Below are positions 1 to 5,005 of a DNA stretch of 5,005 nucleotides, one piece after another. The translations under genes were made by a program, and so were the position numbers. Each line of letters opens with the position of its first letter. The stretch's first letter is position 1. Source of the stretch: Conexibacter sp. (GTDB taxonomy: Bacteria > Actinomycetota > Thermoleophilia > Solirubrobacterales > Solirubrobacteraceae); NCBI GenBank assembly GCA_025964055.1, contig JAOPZP010000518.1:1-5005 (forward strand). The letters are read 5' to 3'. The notes under the pieces were generated by a model. It was not told the origin of the DNA, made no database searches, and worked only from the letters and a program-made list of their open reading frames with translations.

Positions 1-722
1 GCGGACTCGCGCAGCGCCGCCCCCGCCGGCCGGCGCAGCCACGCTGACCACAGGTCGTTGCGCAGCTGGCGCCGCACCCGCTCGGGGCGCGGGGCGGTCG
101 CCGCCGGATGGTGGTGGGCGACGACCTGTGGGGCGTAGGCCAGGGCCCACCCGGCGGCGGCCAGCTCGACCGCGAGCCGGCGCTCCTCGCCCCCGATGCC
201 GTAACGCTCGTCGAACCCGCCGACGGCCAGGAACGGATCGCGGCGGACGATCGCCCCGCACGCCACGAAGCCCAGCACCGCCGGGCCGAGTCCCGCGCCG
301 GGCGAGAGCAGCGGCGACCGCGCCATCGTCGCGCACGTCGGGTCCAGCCGCTCGCCGTCGCCGACGAGCACCCGCGCGGCGAGCAGCCCGAGGCGCGGCG
401 AACTTGCGAAGAGGTCCTGAGCGGTCGTCAGCGCCTCCGGCGCCCACCACGAGTCGTCGTCGCCGAAGGCGATCAGCGGCGTCGCCAGCGCCCGGGCGCC
501 GACGGTGCGCGCGGCCGAGCCGAGGTTGCGCCCGGGCTCGAGGACGGCGACGTCGCCGAACGCCTCCCGCACCGCCGCGGCGGTCCCGTCGCGCGAGCCG
601 TTGTCGACGACGACGATCGGGGGTTCCTCGGGCAGCGCGCGGAGCCGCTCGAGGCTGTCGAGCAGCGCCGCGCGGCGGTCGCGCGTGGCGATGACGATCC
701 CCACGGGGCCGGCGGCGGCCAT
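1..722 (-). CDS. Family 2 glycosyltransferase, N-terminal 240 residues (runs off left edge)
   Basis: Transfers a sugar from a nucleotide-sugar donor to an acceptor, probably at the inner face of the membrane for cell-surface glycan; donor and acceptor cannot be read from sequence. The GT-A fold signs are clear: a first beta strand VGIVIATRDRR (residues 7-17), the nucleotide-binding strand IVVVDNGSRDGT (36-47), the metal-binding DxD region FGDDDSWW (86-93), and the acceptor-side motif GGFDERYGIGGEE (168-180) followed by a helix. The last motif normally ends in Glu-Asp; here it is Glu-Glu. The visible C-terminal part (RNDLWSAWLRRP, 221-232) is Arg/Trp-rich, as in many actinobacterial GT2 proteins. 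No signal peptide or membrane segment is seen. The ATG at 722 is the best start by homology, because the GT strand begins seven residues later; it lacks a clear Shine-Dalgarno. An in-frame TTG further upstream would add an Arg-rich stretch and is less likely. Divergent from the CBS gene. GT2 membership is secure; substrate unknown. Confidence 0.93.
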   Translation of the reverse strand, partial: MAAAGPVGIVIATRDRRAALLDSLERLRALPEEPPIVVVDNGSRDGTAAAVREAFGDVAVLEPGRNLGSAARTVGARALATPLIAFGDDDSWWAPEALTTAQDLFASSPRLGLLAARVLVGDGERLDPTCATMARSPLLSPGAGLGPAVLGFVACGAIVRRDPFLAVGGFDERYGIGGEERRLAVELAAAGWALAYAPQVVAHHHPAATAPRPERVRRQLRNDLWSAWLRRPAGAALRES

Positions 723-823
723 GCGTCGGACGTGCCCCGGACGGCGAAGGCGTACGCGTGCGGCGCGGCCGGGTAGCGATGAATGCAACGGTCCTTTCGC
801 AACCGAGGAAGGTGGTGCTCCAG
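723..823. promoter_or_regulatory. Divergent intergenic region with ribosome-binding site for the CBS gene
   Basis: This 101-bp gap must hold the promoters of both the leftward glycosyltransferase and the rightward CBS gene. The purine-rich stretch GAGGAAGGTGG (805-815) is the Shine-Dalgarno for the ATG at 824; measured from its GGTGG part the spacing is 8 bases. It also decides the start, since an upstream in-frame GTG at 758 would begin before the ribosome site and add residues unlike the family. Two similar heptamers, GCAACGG (785-791) and GCAACCG (799-805), lie 14 bases apart on the same strand and could be a weak operator, but this may be chance. I see no convincing -35/-10 pair on either strand. 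Confidence 0.45.
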
Positions 824-1243
824 ATGGCGCGCACGATCAACGAGGTCATGACCCACGATCCGCGCACGATCCGTCCGACCGACACCGTCCACGACGCCGC
901 GCGGCAGATGCGCGACGGCGACGTCGGCGCCGTGCTGGTGGAAGACGGCGGCCGGCTGGCCGGCATCGTGACCGACCGCGACATCGTGGTCCGGACGATC
1001 GCCGACGGCCGCGATCCCGACGAGGTCAAGGTCGACGAGGTGGCGACCAAGGACGTCGAGGCGCTCACCCCCGACCAGTCCATCCACGATGCCGTGCGGT
1101 TCATGCGCGAGCACGACGTCCGTCGCGCTCCGGTGGTCCAGGACGGCCGCCCGGTGGGCATCGTCTCGCTGGGCGATCTCGCCGTCGAGCTCGACTCGGA
1201 CTCCGCGCTGGCCGACATCAGCGCCGAGGCGCCGAACAACTAG
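824..1243 (+). CDS. Two-CBS-domain protein, Hrp1-like
   Basis: A 139-residue protein consisting only of a tandem pair of CBS domains (a Bateman module). CBS pairs bind adenosine-type ligands (AMP, ATP, SAM, sometimes NAD(H)) and act as energy or redox sensors; stand-alone versions such as mycobacterial hypoxic response protein 1 have this size and layout. CBS1 spans about residues 7-60, starting at VMTHDPRTIRPTDTV and ending in GIVTDRDIV (47-55). CBS2 spans about 72-125, with VEALTPDQSIHDAVRFM and GIVSLGDLA (112-120). The Thr/Ser-x-x-Asp patterns (VTDRD, VSLGD) are the usual ribose/phosphate-contacting positions. No enzymatic domain, signal peptide or membrane segment; likely a cytosolic dimer. 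ATG at 824 was chosen because it has a ribosome site and gives the typical MARTINEVMT start. A hairpin follows the stop by 9 bases, so it is probably monocistronic. Its partner is unknown, and I see no DosR-type box upstream that would support hypoxic control. Confidence 0.93.
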   Translation: MARTINEVMTHDPRTIRPTDTVHDAARQMRDGDVGAVLVEDGGRLAGIVTDRDIVVRTIADGRDPDEVKVDEVATKDVEALTPDQSIHDAVRFMREHDVRRAPVVQDGRPVGIVSLGDLAVELDSDSALADISAEAPNN

Positions 1244-1252
1244 CGCGATCAT

Positions 1253-1282
1253 GCGTGCGGCGAGCGCCCGGCCGCCGCACGC
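1253..1282 (+). terminator. Hairpin between CBS gene and hydrolase gene, likely terminator
   Basis: GCGTGCGGCG (1253-1262) and CGCCGCACGC (1273-1282) form a perfect 10-bp stem with a 10-base loop, starting 9 bases after the CBS stop codon. There is no T-run after it, which is common for terminator-like hairpins in high-GC actinobacteria. The stem base pairs are direct observation; termination is inferred from position. Confidence 0.6.
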
Positions 1283-1284
1283 GC

Positions 1285-1290
1285 TACAAC
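1285..1290 (+). promoter_or_regulatory. Candidate -10 box for a leaderless hydrolase transcript
   Basis: TACAAC lies 7 bases before the ATG at 1298. This is close to the actinobacterial -10 consensus TANNNT and at the distance expected if transcription starts at the A of the start codon. The hydrolase gene has no real Shine-Dalgarno, which fits a leaderless message. The sixth base is C rather than T, and no clear -35 box is seen, so this is only a candidate. Confidence 0.4.
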
Positions 1291-1297
1291 CTCGGGC

Positions 1298-2551
1298 ATG
1301 GCCGCCGGGACGACGACCGCCTTCGACGTCCCGGCCGCGGCCCGGGCGGTGCTGGAGGGCAACTGGCGCGACGGCGAGTACCGCGGCCGCCACTACGCGT
1401 TCTCGGTGCCGAGCCCGCGCAGCTACCCGTGGCAGTGGTACTGGGACTCGTGCTTCCACGCGATCGTGCGCCGCCGCTTCGACGCTCCGGGCGCGCGGGC
1501 CGAGCTCGAGACGCTCCTGACCGCCATGGACCCCGACGGGTTCATCGGCCACACCGTCCTGTGGGGGCACCCGCTCGACTGGCAGCGGGCCATCCGCTAC
1601 AACATCGCCTCGCGCTCCGACCTGATGACGAGCACGATCCAGCCGCCGATCCTCGCCTGGGCGTGGGCCTGGGCGGTCGGCGATCCGGCGGCCGAGCCGC
1701 GGATCGCCCGCCACCACGAGTGGCTGCGCGAGCACCGCGCGCTGGAGCCCGACGGGCTGCTGTGGCTCATCCAGCCCGACGAGTCCGGGATGGACGCGTC
1801 GCCGAAGTTCGACCACGTCTGGGGCCGCCTCGCCCAGGGGCGGATGCGCTTCCCGCTGCTCATCGCGCGCAACCGGCGGCTCGGCTTCGACGCGCGCCGG
1901 ATCGCGGCCGCGGGCCGGCCCGTGGTGTGCGAGGTCCTGACCAACGTGGCGTGGTCGCTGAGCGAGCAGGCGCTGGGGCGCCCGTCGCTGACGCCCGCGC
2001 TGATCGAGCGGCTGTACGACCCCCGGCGCGGTCGCTTCGCCGACGACGTGCGCCACGCGGTCCATCCCACCGCGCCCGCCGATCGCCCGGTGACGTGGGA
2101 CACGCTGGCGCCGCTCGCGCTGCCCGATCTCCCGGACGCCATCGCGCAACGGCTGGTCGACGAGGTGCTGCGGGCGCCGCGCTTCGCCGACGGCGTGCCG
2201 CTGCCGGCGGTCGCCCTGGACGACCCGACGCACACCTCGCGCGAGACGTGGTGGGGCCGCCACCGCCACTGGCGCGGCCCTTCGTGGATCAACAGCGCGT
2301 GGCTGGTGTCGCTCGGCCTGCGCCGCCTGGGCCTCGACGACGAGGCTGACACGCTCGCCCGGCGGCTGACCGCCGTCGTCGCGCGCGAGGGGTTCCGCGA
2401 GTACTACGAAGCCCGCGAGGGCTACGGCATGGGCGCCCACGACTTCGGCTGGTCGACGTTGTTGTGGGAGTTGGTGGACCCGGCGGTGCCGCCGGCGTTG
2501 GGTGGGGCCCCACCGCCCCCACCGCCCCCACACGCGTCGAGGGACGACTGA
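1298..2551 (+). CDS. GH63 / mannosylglycerate-hydrolase-type glycoside hydrolase
   Basis: A 417-residue inverting glycosidase of the (alpha/alpha)6-barrel type. The family includes mannosylglycerate and glucosylglycerate hydrolases, which split those compatible solutes into sugar and glycerate, and YgjK-like alpha-glucosidases. Family signs in order: WQWYWDSCFHA (45-55), SRSDLMTSTIQPP (105-117), DESGMDASPKFD (161-172), a middle helix LTNVAWSLSEQALG (214-227), WWGRHRHWRGPSWINSAWL (318-336), and the terminal FREYYEAREGYGMGAHDFGWSTLLWEL (366-392). By comparison with known GH63 enzymes, Asp166 in ESGMD is the likely general acid and Glu368 in EYY the likely general base; both are present, so the enzyme looks active. 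Length matches the roughly 420-450 residues of bacterial mannosylglycerate hydrolases. No signal peptide, so probably cytosolic, fitting solute or glycogen-type substrates. No synthase lies nearby, so the substrate is open. The last residues (about 402-417, Pro-run then HASRDD) lie beyond the family fold and are encoded by low-complexity DNA and a hairpin repeat. ATG 1298 is the only plausible start; upstream ATG and GTG codons are out of frame. Confidence 0.9.
   Translation: MAAGTTTAFDVPAAARAVLEGNWRDGEYRGRHYAFSVPSPRSYPWQWYWDSCFHAIVRRRFDAPGARAELETLLTAMDPDGFIGHTVLWGHPLDWQRAIRYNIASRSDLMTSTIQPPILAWAWAWAVGDPAAEPRIARHHEWLREHRALEPDGLLWLIQPDESGMDASPKFDHVWGRLAQGRMRFPLLIARNRRLGFDARRIAAAGRPVVCEVLTNVAWSLSEQALGRPSLTPALIERLYDPRRGRFADDVRHAVHPTAPADRPVTWDTLAPLALPDLPDAIAQRLVDEVLRAPRFADGVPLPAVALDDPTHTSRETWWGRHRHWRGPSWINSAWLVSLGLRRLGLDDEADTLARRLTAVVAREGFREYYEAREGYGMGAHDFGWSTLLWELVDPAVPPALGGAPPPPPPPHASRDD
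2501..2530. repeat. GC palindrome and 9-bp tandem repeat at the 3' end of the hydrolase gene
   Basis: GGTGGGGCCCCACC (2501-2514) is a perfect 14-base palindrome. It overlaps two exact tandem copies of ACCGCCCCC (2512-2520 and 2521-2529). In the gene's frame these encode the Pro-run of the C-terminal tail. The palindrome resembles the joined ends (GGTGGGCC / GGCCCACC) of the 47-bp units found further right and may be a collapsed relative; that link is speculative. Confidence 0.6.
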
Positions 2552-2585
2552 ATCTCGCTGTACGAGATTCAGTCGTCCCTCGACG
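2535..2585 (+). terminator. Perfect 23-bp hairpin overlapping the hydrolase stop codon
   Basis: Positions 2535-2557 pair without mismatch to 2563-2585, leaving the 5-base loop CTGTA. The TGA stop of the glycoside hydrolase (2549-2551) sits inside the left arm. A stem this long and perfect is far beyond chance and could stop transcripts from both directions; no T-run follows. It is also the left edge of the palindromic element in this gap, and its outer core TCGAGGGACGACTGAA recurs in the hairpin at 2946-2992. Terminator function is inferred from its place at the gene end and lack of other candidates. Confidence 0.75.
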
Positions 2586-2650
2586 GCCGGTGGCGCGCAG
2601 CTCCGGCGCCGGGGCGGCGCGAGCGCTGGATCGTGAGCACTGACGAGAAC
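2570..2650 (+). repeat. Left arm of long inverted repeat
   Basis: Matches the reverse complement of 2876-2958 at about 80% by eye with a few 1-base gaps. The best blocks are the 14 bases CAGTCGTCCCTCGA at 2570-2583, 15 identical bases GTGGCGCGCAGCTCC (2590-2604), GCCGGGG (2608-2614), CGCGAG (2618-2623) and TGACGAGA (2641-2648). The gaps break any shared reading frame, so the likeness is not due to coding. Confidence 0.75.
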
Positions 2651-2702
2651 GAACGCGTCCGGGGGCGCGACCGCCTGGCGTCGTCCGGCGGCGCCCGCGG
2701 TG

Positions 2703-2749
2703 GGTGGGCCCGTACGCCGCGGCCCCAGCGCGCCCAACAGGCCCACCCC
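2703..2749 (+). repeat. 47-bp unit, copy 1
   Basis: Starts GGTGGGCCCGTAC and ends AACAGGCCCACCCC; identical to copy 2 at 43 of 47 positions. The ends are themselves inverted: GGGTGGGCC (2702-2710) and GGCCCACCC (2740-2748). The inner small stem seen in copy 2 has two broken pairs here. Confidence 0.85.
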
Positions 2750-2773
2750 GCCCTCCGCCACGCCACTGCAGCC

Positions 2774-2820
2774 GGTGGGCCCGTACACCGCGGTCCTACC
2801 GCGCCCAACAGGCCCACCCC
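2774..2820 (+). repeat. 47-bp unit, copy 2
   Basis: Same strand orientation as copy 1, 71 bp downstream, with four substitutions and no gaps. Has the same GGTGGGCC / GGCCCACC ends. Inside, CGCGGT (2789-2794) and ACCGCG (2798-2803) form a 6-bp stem with a 3-base loop, so the unit could fold as a stem within a stem. Confidence 0.85.
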
Positions 2821-2875
2821 CGCTCCCCCCGCGACGGCGGACGACCGACCGCGTGACGCGACGCCCACCCGGCCC

Positions 2876-2958
2876 GCTCTCGTCAATGCCGACGAACCAC
2901 GTCTCGCGGCGCCCCCGGCACATGGAGCTGCGCGCCACAAGCCCATCGAGGGACGACT
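2876..2958 (-). repeat. Right arm of long inverted repeat
   Basis: Reverse-complement partner of 2570-2650. Key blocks on the plus strand are TCTCGTCA (2878-2885), CTCGCG (2903-2908), CCCCGGC (2913-2919) and the 15 bases at 2924-2938 that exactly match the left arm. It runs into the right hairpin as the left arm runs out of the left hairpin. Confidence 0.75.
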
Positions 2959-2992
2959 GAACCACTCGATGCGCGGTTGAGTCGTCCCTCGA
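2946..2992 (-). terminator. 18-bp hairpin downstream of the oxidoreductase gene
   Basis: Positions 2946-2963 pair with 2975-2992 (17 of 18 pairs, one G-G mismatch at 2959/2979) around an 11-base loop. It begins 22 bases beyond the stop of the leftward oxidoreductase gene, where a terminator would be expected, and again has no T-run. The outer 16-base core is shared with the hairpin at 2535-2585; the inner stem differs but stays paired, including one T-A pair replaced by C-G. Confidence 0.7.
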
Positions 2993-3014
2993 CGCCCGCG
3001 CCGAGTCCCCGCCC

Positions 3015-5005
3015 CTACCCCTGTGCCATCGGCAGCGTGAACCCACCGCTCTGGGCGCCGCCGGCCAGCTGGGCCTCCAACGCCTCCGCCTGCTCGCGGA
3101 AGCGCGCCACGTTGGCGAGCTTGATGTCCTCGTAGCCGCGGATGACGTCGGGCAGCTCGGCGATCTGGGCGACGGTCGCGTGGGTGACCGGGGTCAGGCG
3201 CTCCAGCGAGCGGTCGACCAGCGCGCGGTACTCGGCGGGCAGCGCGCGCTCGACGCGGCGCACCTCCGGCAGCCCGAAGAGGTCGAGCCTCGTGCCGCGC
3301 AGCCGGCGCATCGCGCGCAGCATGTGGAACGCCGGCAGGAACCAGCGCCCGAGCTTGAGCTTGCGCTTGAGCCCCAGCGCCCGCAGGACCGGCGGGTGGA
3401 GCATGATGTACACCTTGGCCCCGTCGCCGAAGGTGCCGCGCAGCTTGGCGGCCTCGACGGCGTCGAGGTGCAGGCGCGCGACCTCGTACTCGTCCTTGTA
3501 GGCCACCACCTTGAAGAGGTTACGCGCGAACGCCTCGGCGACCGCCGTCTCCCCCGGCGCCCCGCGCGCCGCCTCGACCTCGGCCACCGCCATGACGTCC
3601 TCGGCGTAGCGGCGCGCCAGCCTCCCGTCCTGGAACGCGATGAGCTCCGGCACGCGGATCTCCAGCAGCCGGCGCAGCTCGCCGGCGGCGCCGGTCGCGT
3701 CCACGATCTCCAGCGCGACGCCCGACAGCGCGGCGGCCGCGGGGACCACCTCGCCGTCGAGCACCTCCTGCACCACCTCGGGCGCGGCCACGACCGCGCG
3801 GCCCCAGGCGAACGCCGCGAGGTTCTTCTCGACCGCCGCGCCGTTGAGGCGGATCGCCTGCTCCAGCGCGTCGGCGCTCAGCGGCAGGCAGCCGGCCTGG
3901 TAGGCCGCGCCGATCAACACCGTGTTGGTCGGCATGTGGTCGCCGAACAGCGCCTCCGACAGCGCCTCGGCGTCGACGTAGACGTTCTCGTCGGCGCGCG
4001 TCGCGCGCTCGATCGCCGCCACGTTGCGCTCCAAGGCGGGGAACTTGACGCCTGTGTCGGTCACCATCGCCGCGGTCGGGACCGCGTGCGTGTTGACGAC
4101 GGCGACGGTCCGCGCCGCGTCGGCGACGATCAGGTTGCCGGGGTTGGCGGCGCCGAGGACGTCGAACCCGAGGAGCAGGTCGGCCTCGCCGGCGCAGGCC
4201 TTGTTGGAGCCCTCGATCGGATCGCGCGCGATGCGCACGTCGGAGACGACCGGGCCGCCCTTCTGGCTCAGGCCCGTCTGGTCGAGGCCGTAGCTGTGCT
4301 TGCCGTCGAGCATCGCGGCCATCTGCAGGATCTGCGAGACGGTCACGACGCCGGTGCCGCCCACGCCCGGCATGCGCATCAGGAAGTCGTCGCGCCGCAC
4401 CCGCAGCGTCGGCTCGGGCATCCCCGCCGGGGGCGCCGGGAACGCGGCCGCGGCCGCCTTGGCCTTCTTGGTGGCCTTGGTCGACGGGATGACGGTCAGG
4501 AACGACGGGCAGTCGCCCTTGACGCAGGAGTAGTCCTTGTTGCACGAGGACTGGTGGATCTGCGTCTTGCGCCCGAACTCGGTCTGCACCGGCAGCACCG
4601 ACATGCAGTTGGACTTCGCGCCGCAGTCGCCGCAGCCCTCGCAGACGCGCTCGTTGATGTGGATGCGCTCCACCGGATCGACGGCCTTGCCGCGCTTGCG
4701 CAGGCGGCGCAGCTCGGCGGCGCAGTGCTGGTCGTGCAGCAGGACGGTGACGCCGGGCACGCGGGCCAGCTCGGCCTGCGCCTCGGGCAGCTCGTCGCGG
4801 TGGCGGACCGAGGCGATCGGGTCGAGCTCGACGCCCTTGTAGCGCGAGGGGTCCTCGGCCGTGACGATGATCTGCCGGACGCCTTCGAGCGCCAGCCAGC
4901 GCGTCAGCTCGGGGATCTTCAGCTGGCCGACGACGTCCTGGCCGCCCGTCATGGCCACCGTGTCGTTGTAGAGCAGCTTGTAGGTGATGTTCGCGCCCGA
5001 GGCGG
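3015..5005 (-). CDS. Fused indolepyruvate:ferredoxin oxidoreductase, C-terminal 662 residues (5' end beyond right edge)
   Basis: Oxidatively decarboxylates aryl-pyruvates (indolepyruvate, phenylpyruvate, hydroxyphenylpyruvate) to aryl-acetyl-CoA, reducing ferredoxin; a cytosolic step of aromatic amino-acid breakdown. The frame is open to the window edge: the first complete codons read ASGANITYKLLYNDT, the end of the thiamine-diphosphate domain, so the internal GTG at 4958 is not the start. Numbering from that Ala: end of the TPP domain with MTGGQ (about 1-95); a cysteine-rich iron-sulfur region CEGCGDCGAKSNC plus three later Cys (121, 124, 127, 133, 154, 160, 165) ending in CP; an Ala/Pro linker (about 175-200); the gamma domain with MPGVGGTGVVT (211-221) and GLDQTGLSQKGGPV (239-252); and a C-terminal DUF6537-type domain from about 435, with FKVVAYKDEYEVARL. 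This order is that of the large fused bacterial enzymes of about 1150-1200 residues, so roughly 500 residues lie outside. No frameshift or missing cysteine is seen. Convergent with the hydrolase gene; unrelated in pathway. Confidence 0.94.
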   Translation of the reverse strand, partial: ASGANITYKLLYNDTVAMTGGQDVVGQLKIPELTRWLALEGVRQIIVTAEDPSRYKGVELDPIASVRHRDELPEAQAELARVPGVTVLLHDQHCAAELRRLRKRGKAVDPVERIHINERVCEGCGDCGAKSNCMSVLPVQTEFGRKTQIHQSSCNKDYSCVKGDCPSFLTVIPSTKATKKAKAAAAAFPAPPAGMPEPTLRVRRDDFLMRMPGVGGTGVVTVSQILQMAAMLDGKHSYGLDQTGLSQKGGPVVSDVRIARDPIEGSNKACAGEADLLLGFDVLGAANPGNLIVADAARTVAVVNTHAVPTAAMVTDTGVKFPALERNVAAIERATRADENVYVDAEALSEALFGDHMPTNTVLIGAAYQAGCLPLSADALEQAIRLNGAAVEKNLAAFAWGRAVVAAPEVVQEVLDGEVVPAAAALSGVALEIVDATGAAGELRRLLEIRVPELIAFQDGRLARRYAEDVMAVAEVEAARGAPGETAVAEAFARNLFKVVAYKDEYEVARLHLDAVEAAKLRGTFGDGAKVYIMLHPPVLRALGLKRKLKLGRWFLPAFHMLRAMRRLRGTRLDLFGLPEVRRVERALPAEYRALVDRSLERLTPVTHATVAQIAELPDVIRGYEDIKLANVARFREQAEALEAQLAGGAQSGGFTLPMAQG

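Larger units (their letters stand above)
2535..2994. repeat. Nested palindromic intergenic element between convergent genes
   Basis: About 460 bp that fill nearly the whole gap between the two convergent genes. From outside to inside it has: a hairpin at each end with a shared core; inverted arms of about 85 bp (2570-2650 against 2876-2958); less similar spacers; and two 47-bp units in direct orientation around the centre. The outer 18 bases at 2535 and 2994 are reverse complements with one mismatch. No transposase and no target-site duplication is visible. It may be two copies of one repeat of about 200 bp placed tail to tail, one per gene end, or a MITE-like or REP/BIME-like element, or a structured RNA. 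I see no real gene in it: frames crossing it are low-complexity, and the 71-bp period of the inner units does not keep frame. Confidence 0.75.

Noticed and set aside
785..805. DosR-like or other named operator upstream of the CBS gene
   Set aside because: The two GCAAC-type heptamers are direct rather than palindromic and do not match the known hypoxia box.
758..823. Upstream GTG start for the CBS gene
   Set aside because: It would place the ribosome-binding site inside the coding region and add 22 residues not expected in stand-alone CBS pairs.
505..2349. A 614-codon open frame on the plus strand
   Set aside because: Overlaps the CBS and hydrolase genes in another frame, with Arg-rich low-complexity translation and no motifs.
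2618..2908. Peptide likeness between the two inverted arms (REtWfVgiDEs-like in both when read outward-in)
   Set aside because: It holds for only about 14 codons. Single-base gaps break the frame beside it, and the differences show no third-position bias, so the likeness is that of DNA repeats rather than a gene remnant.
2569..2980. Short frames on both strands in the convergent gap (about 86-125 codons)
   Set aside because: All are Pro/Arg/Ala-rich, cross the 47-bp units whose 71-bp spacing shifts frame, and end in SRDD only because the hairpin repeat supplies a stop.
2535..2994. Insertion sequence or CRISPR array
   Set aside because: No transposase, no target-site duplication beside the outer ends, and only two inner units with no regular spacer series.
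473..3046. An 857-codon open frame on the minus strand
   Set aside because: It crosses the GT2, CBS and hydrolase genes in wrong frames, is Arg/Ala/Pro-rich, and shows no domain. It is a product of high GC content lacking stop codons.

Overview
The window is very GC-rich DNA with long G/C-ending-codon genes on both strands. It suggests a high-GC actinobacterium; the gene types (an Hrp1-like CBS protein, a mannosylglycerate-hydrolase-type glycosidase, a large fused indolepyruvate oxidoreductase) would suit a deep-branching, soil-type lineage such as Thermoleophilia/Solirubrobacterales. That placement is inference from composition and gene style, not a database match.

Layout, left to right. 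(1) Positions 1-722, minus strand: the N-terminal 240 residues of a family 2 glycosyltransferase that runs off the left edge. (2) 723-823: a 101-bp divergent intergenic region with a ribosome-binding site for the next gene. (3) 824-1243, plus: a complete 139-residue protein made of two CBS domains. (4) 1244-1297: a short gap holding a 10-bp perfect hairpin (likely terminator) and, just before the next ATG, a TACAAC box placed as expected for a leaderless promoter. (5) 1298-2551, plus: a complete 417-residue (alpha/alpha)6-barrel glycoside hydrolase of the GH63 / mannosylglycerate hydrolase type. (6) 2552-3014: a 463-bp non-coding gap between convergent genes. (7) 3015 to the right edge, minus: the C-terminal 662 residues of a fused indolepyruvate:ferredoxin oxidoreductase.

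The most unusual part is the convergent gap. It is almost filled by a nested palindromic element (2535-2994). A hairpin with the same 17-base core sits at each end, one at the 3' end of each convergent gene. Inside the hairpins are about 85-bp inverted arms, about 80% alike by eye. Inside these are two 47-bp units (43/47 identical) that are repeated directly rather than inverted. The stop codon of the glycoside hydrolase lies inside the first hairpin, so the last residues of that enzyme are encoded by the repeat. No reading frame in the gap looks like a real gene.

The genes do not form one obvious pathway: envelope or exopolysaccharide glycosylation (GT2), a small nucleotide-sensing or stress protein (CBS), possible compatible-solute or oligosaccharide breakdown (GH63-type), and aromatic amino-acid catabolism (indolepyruvate oxidoreductase). 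The terminator and promoter between the CBS and hydrolase genes suggest that these two are transcribed separately despite the short spacing.
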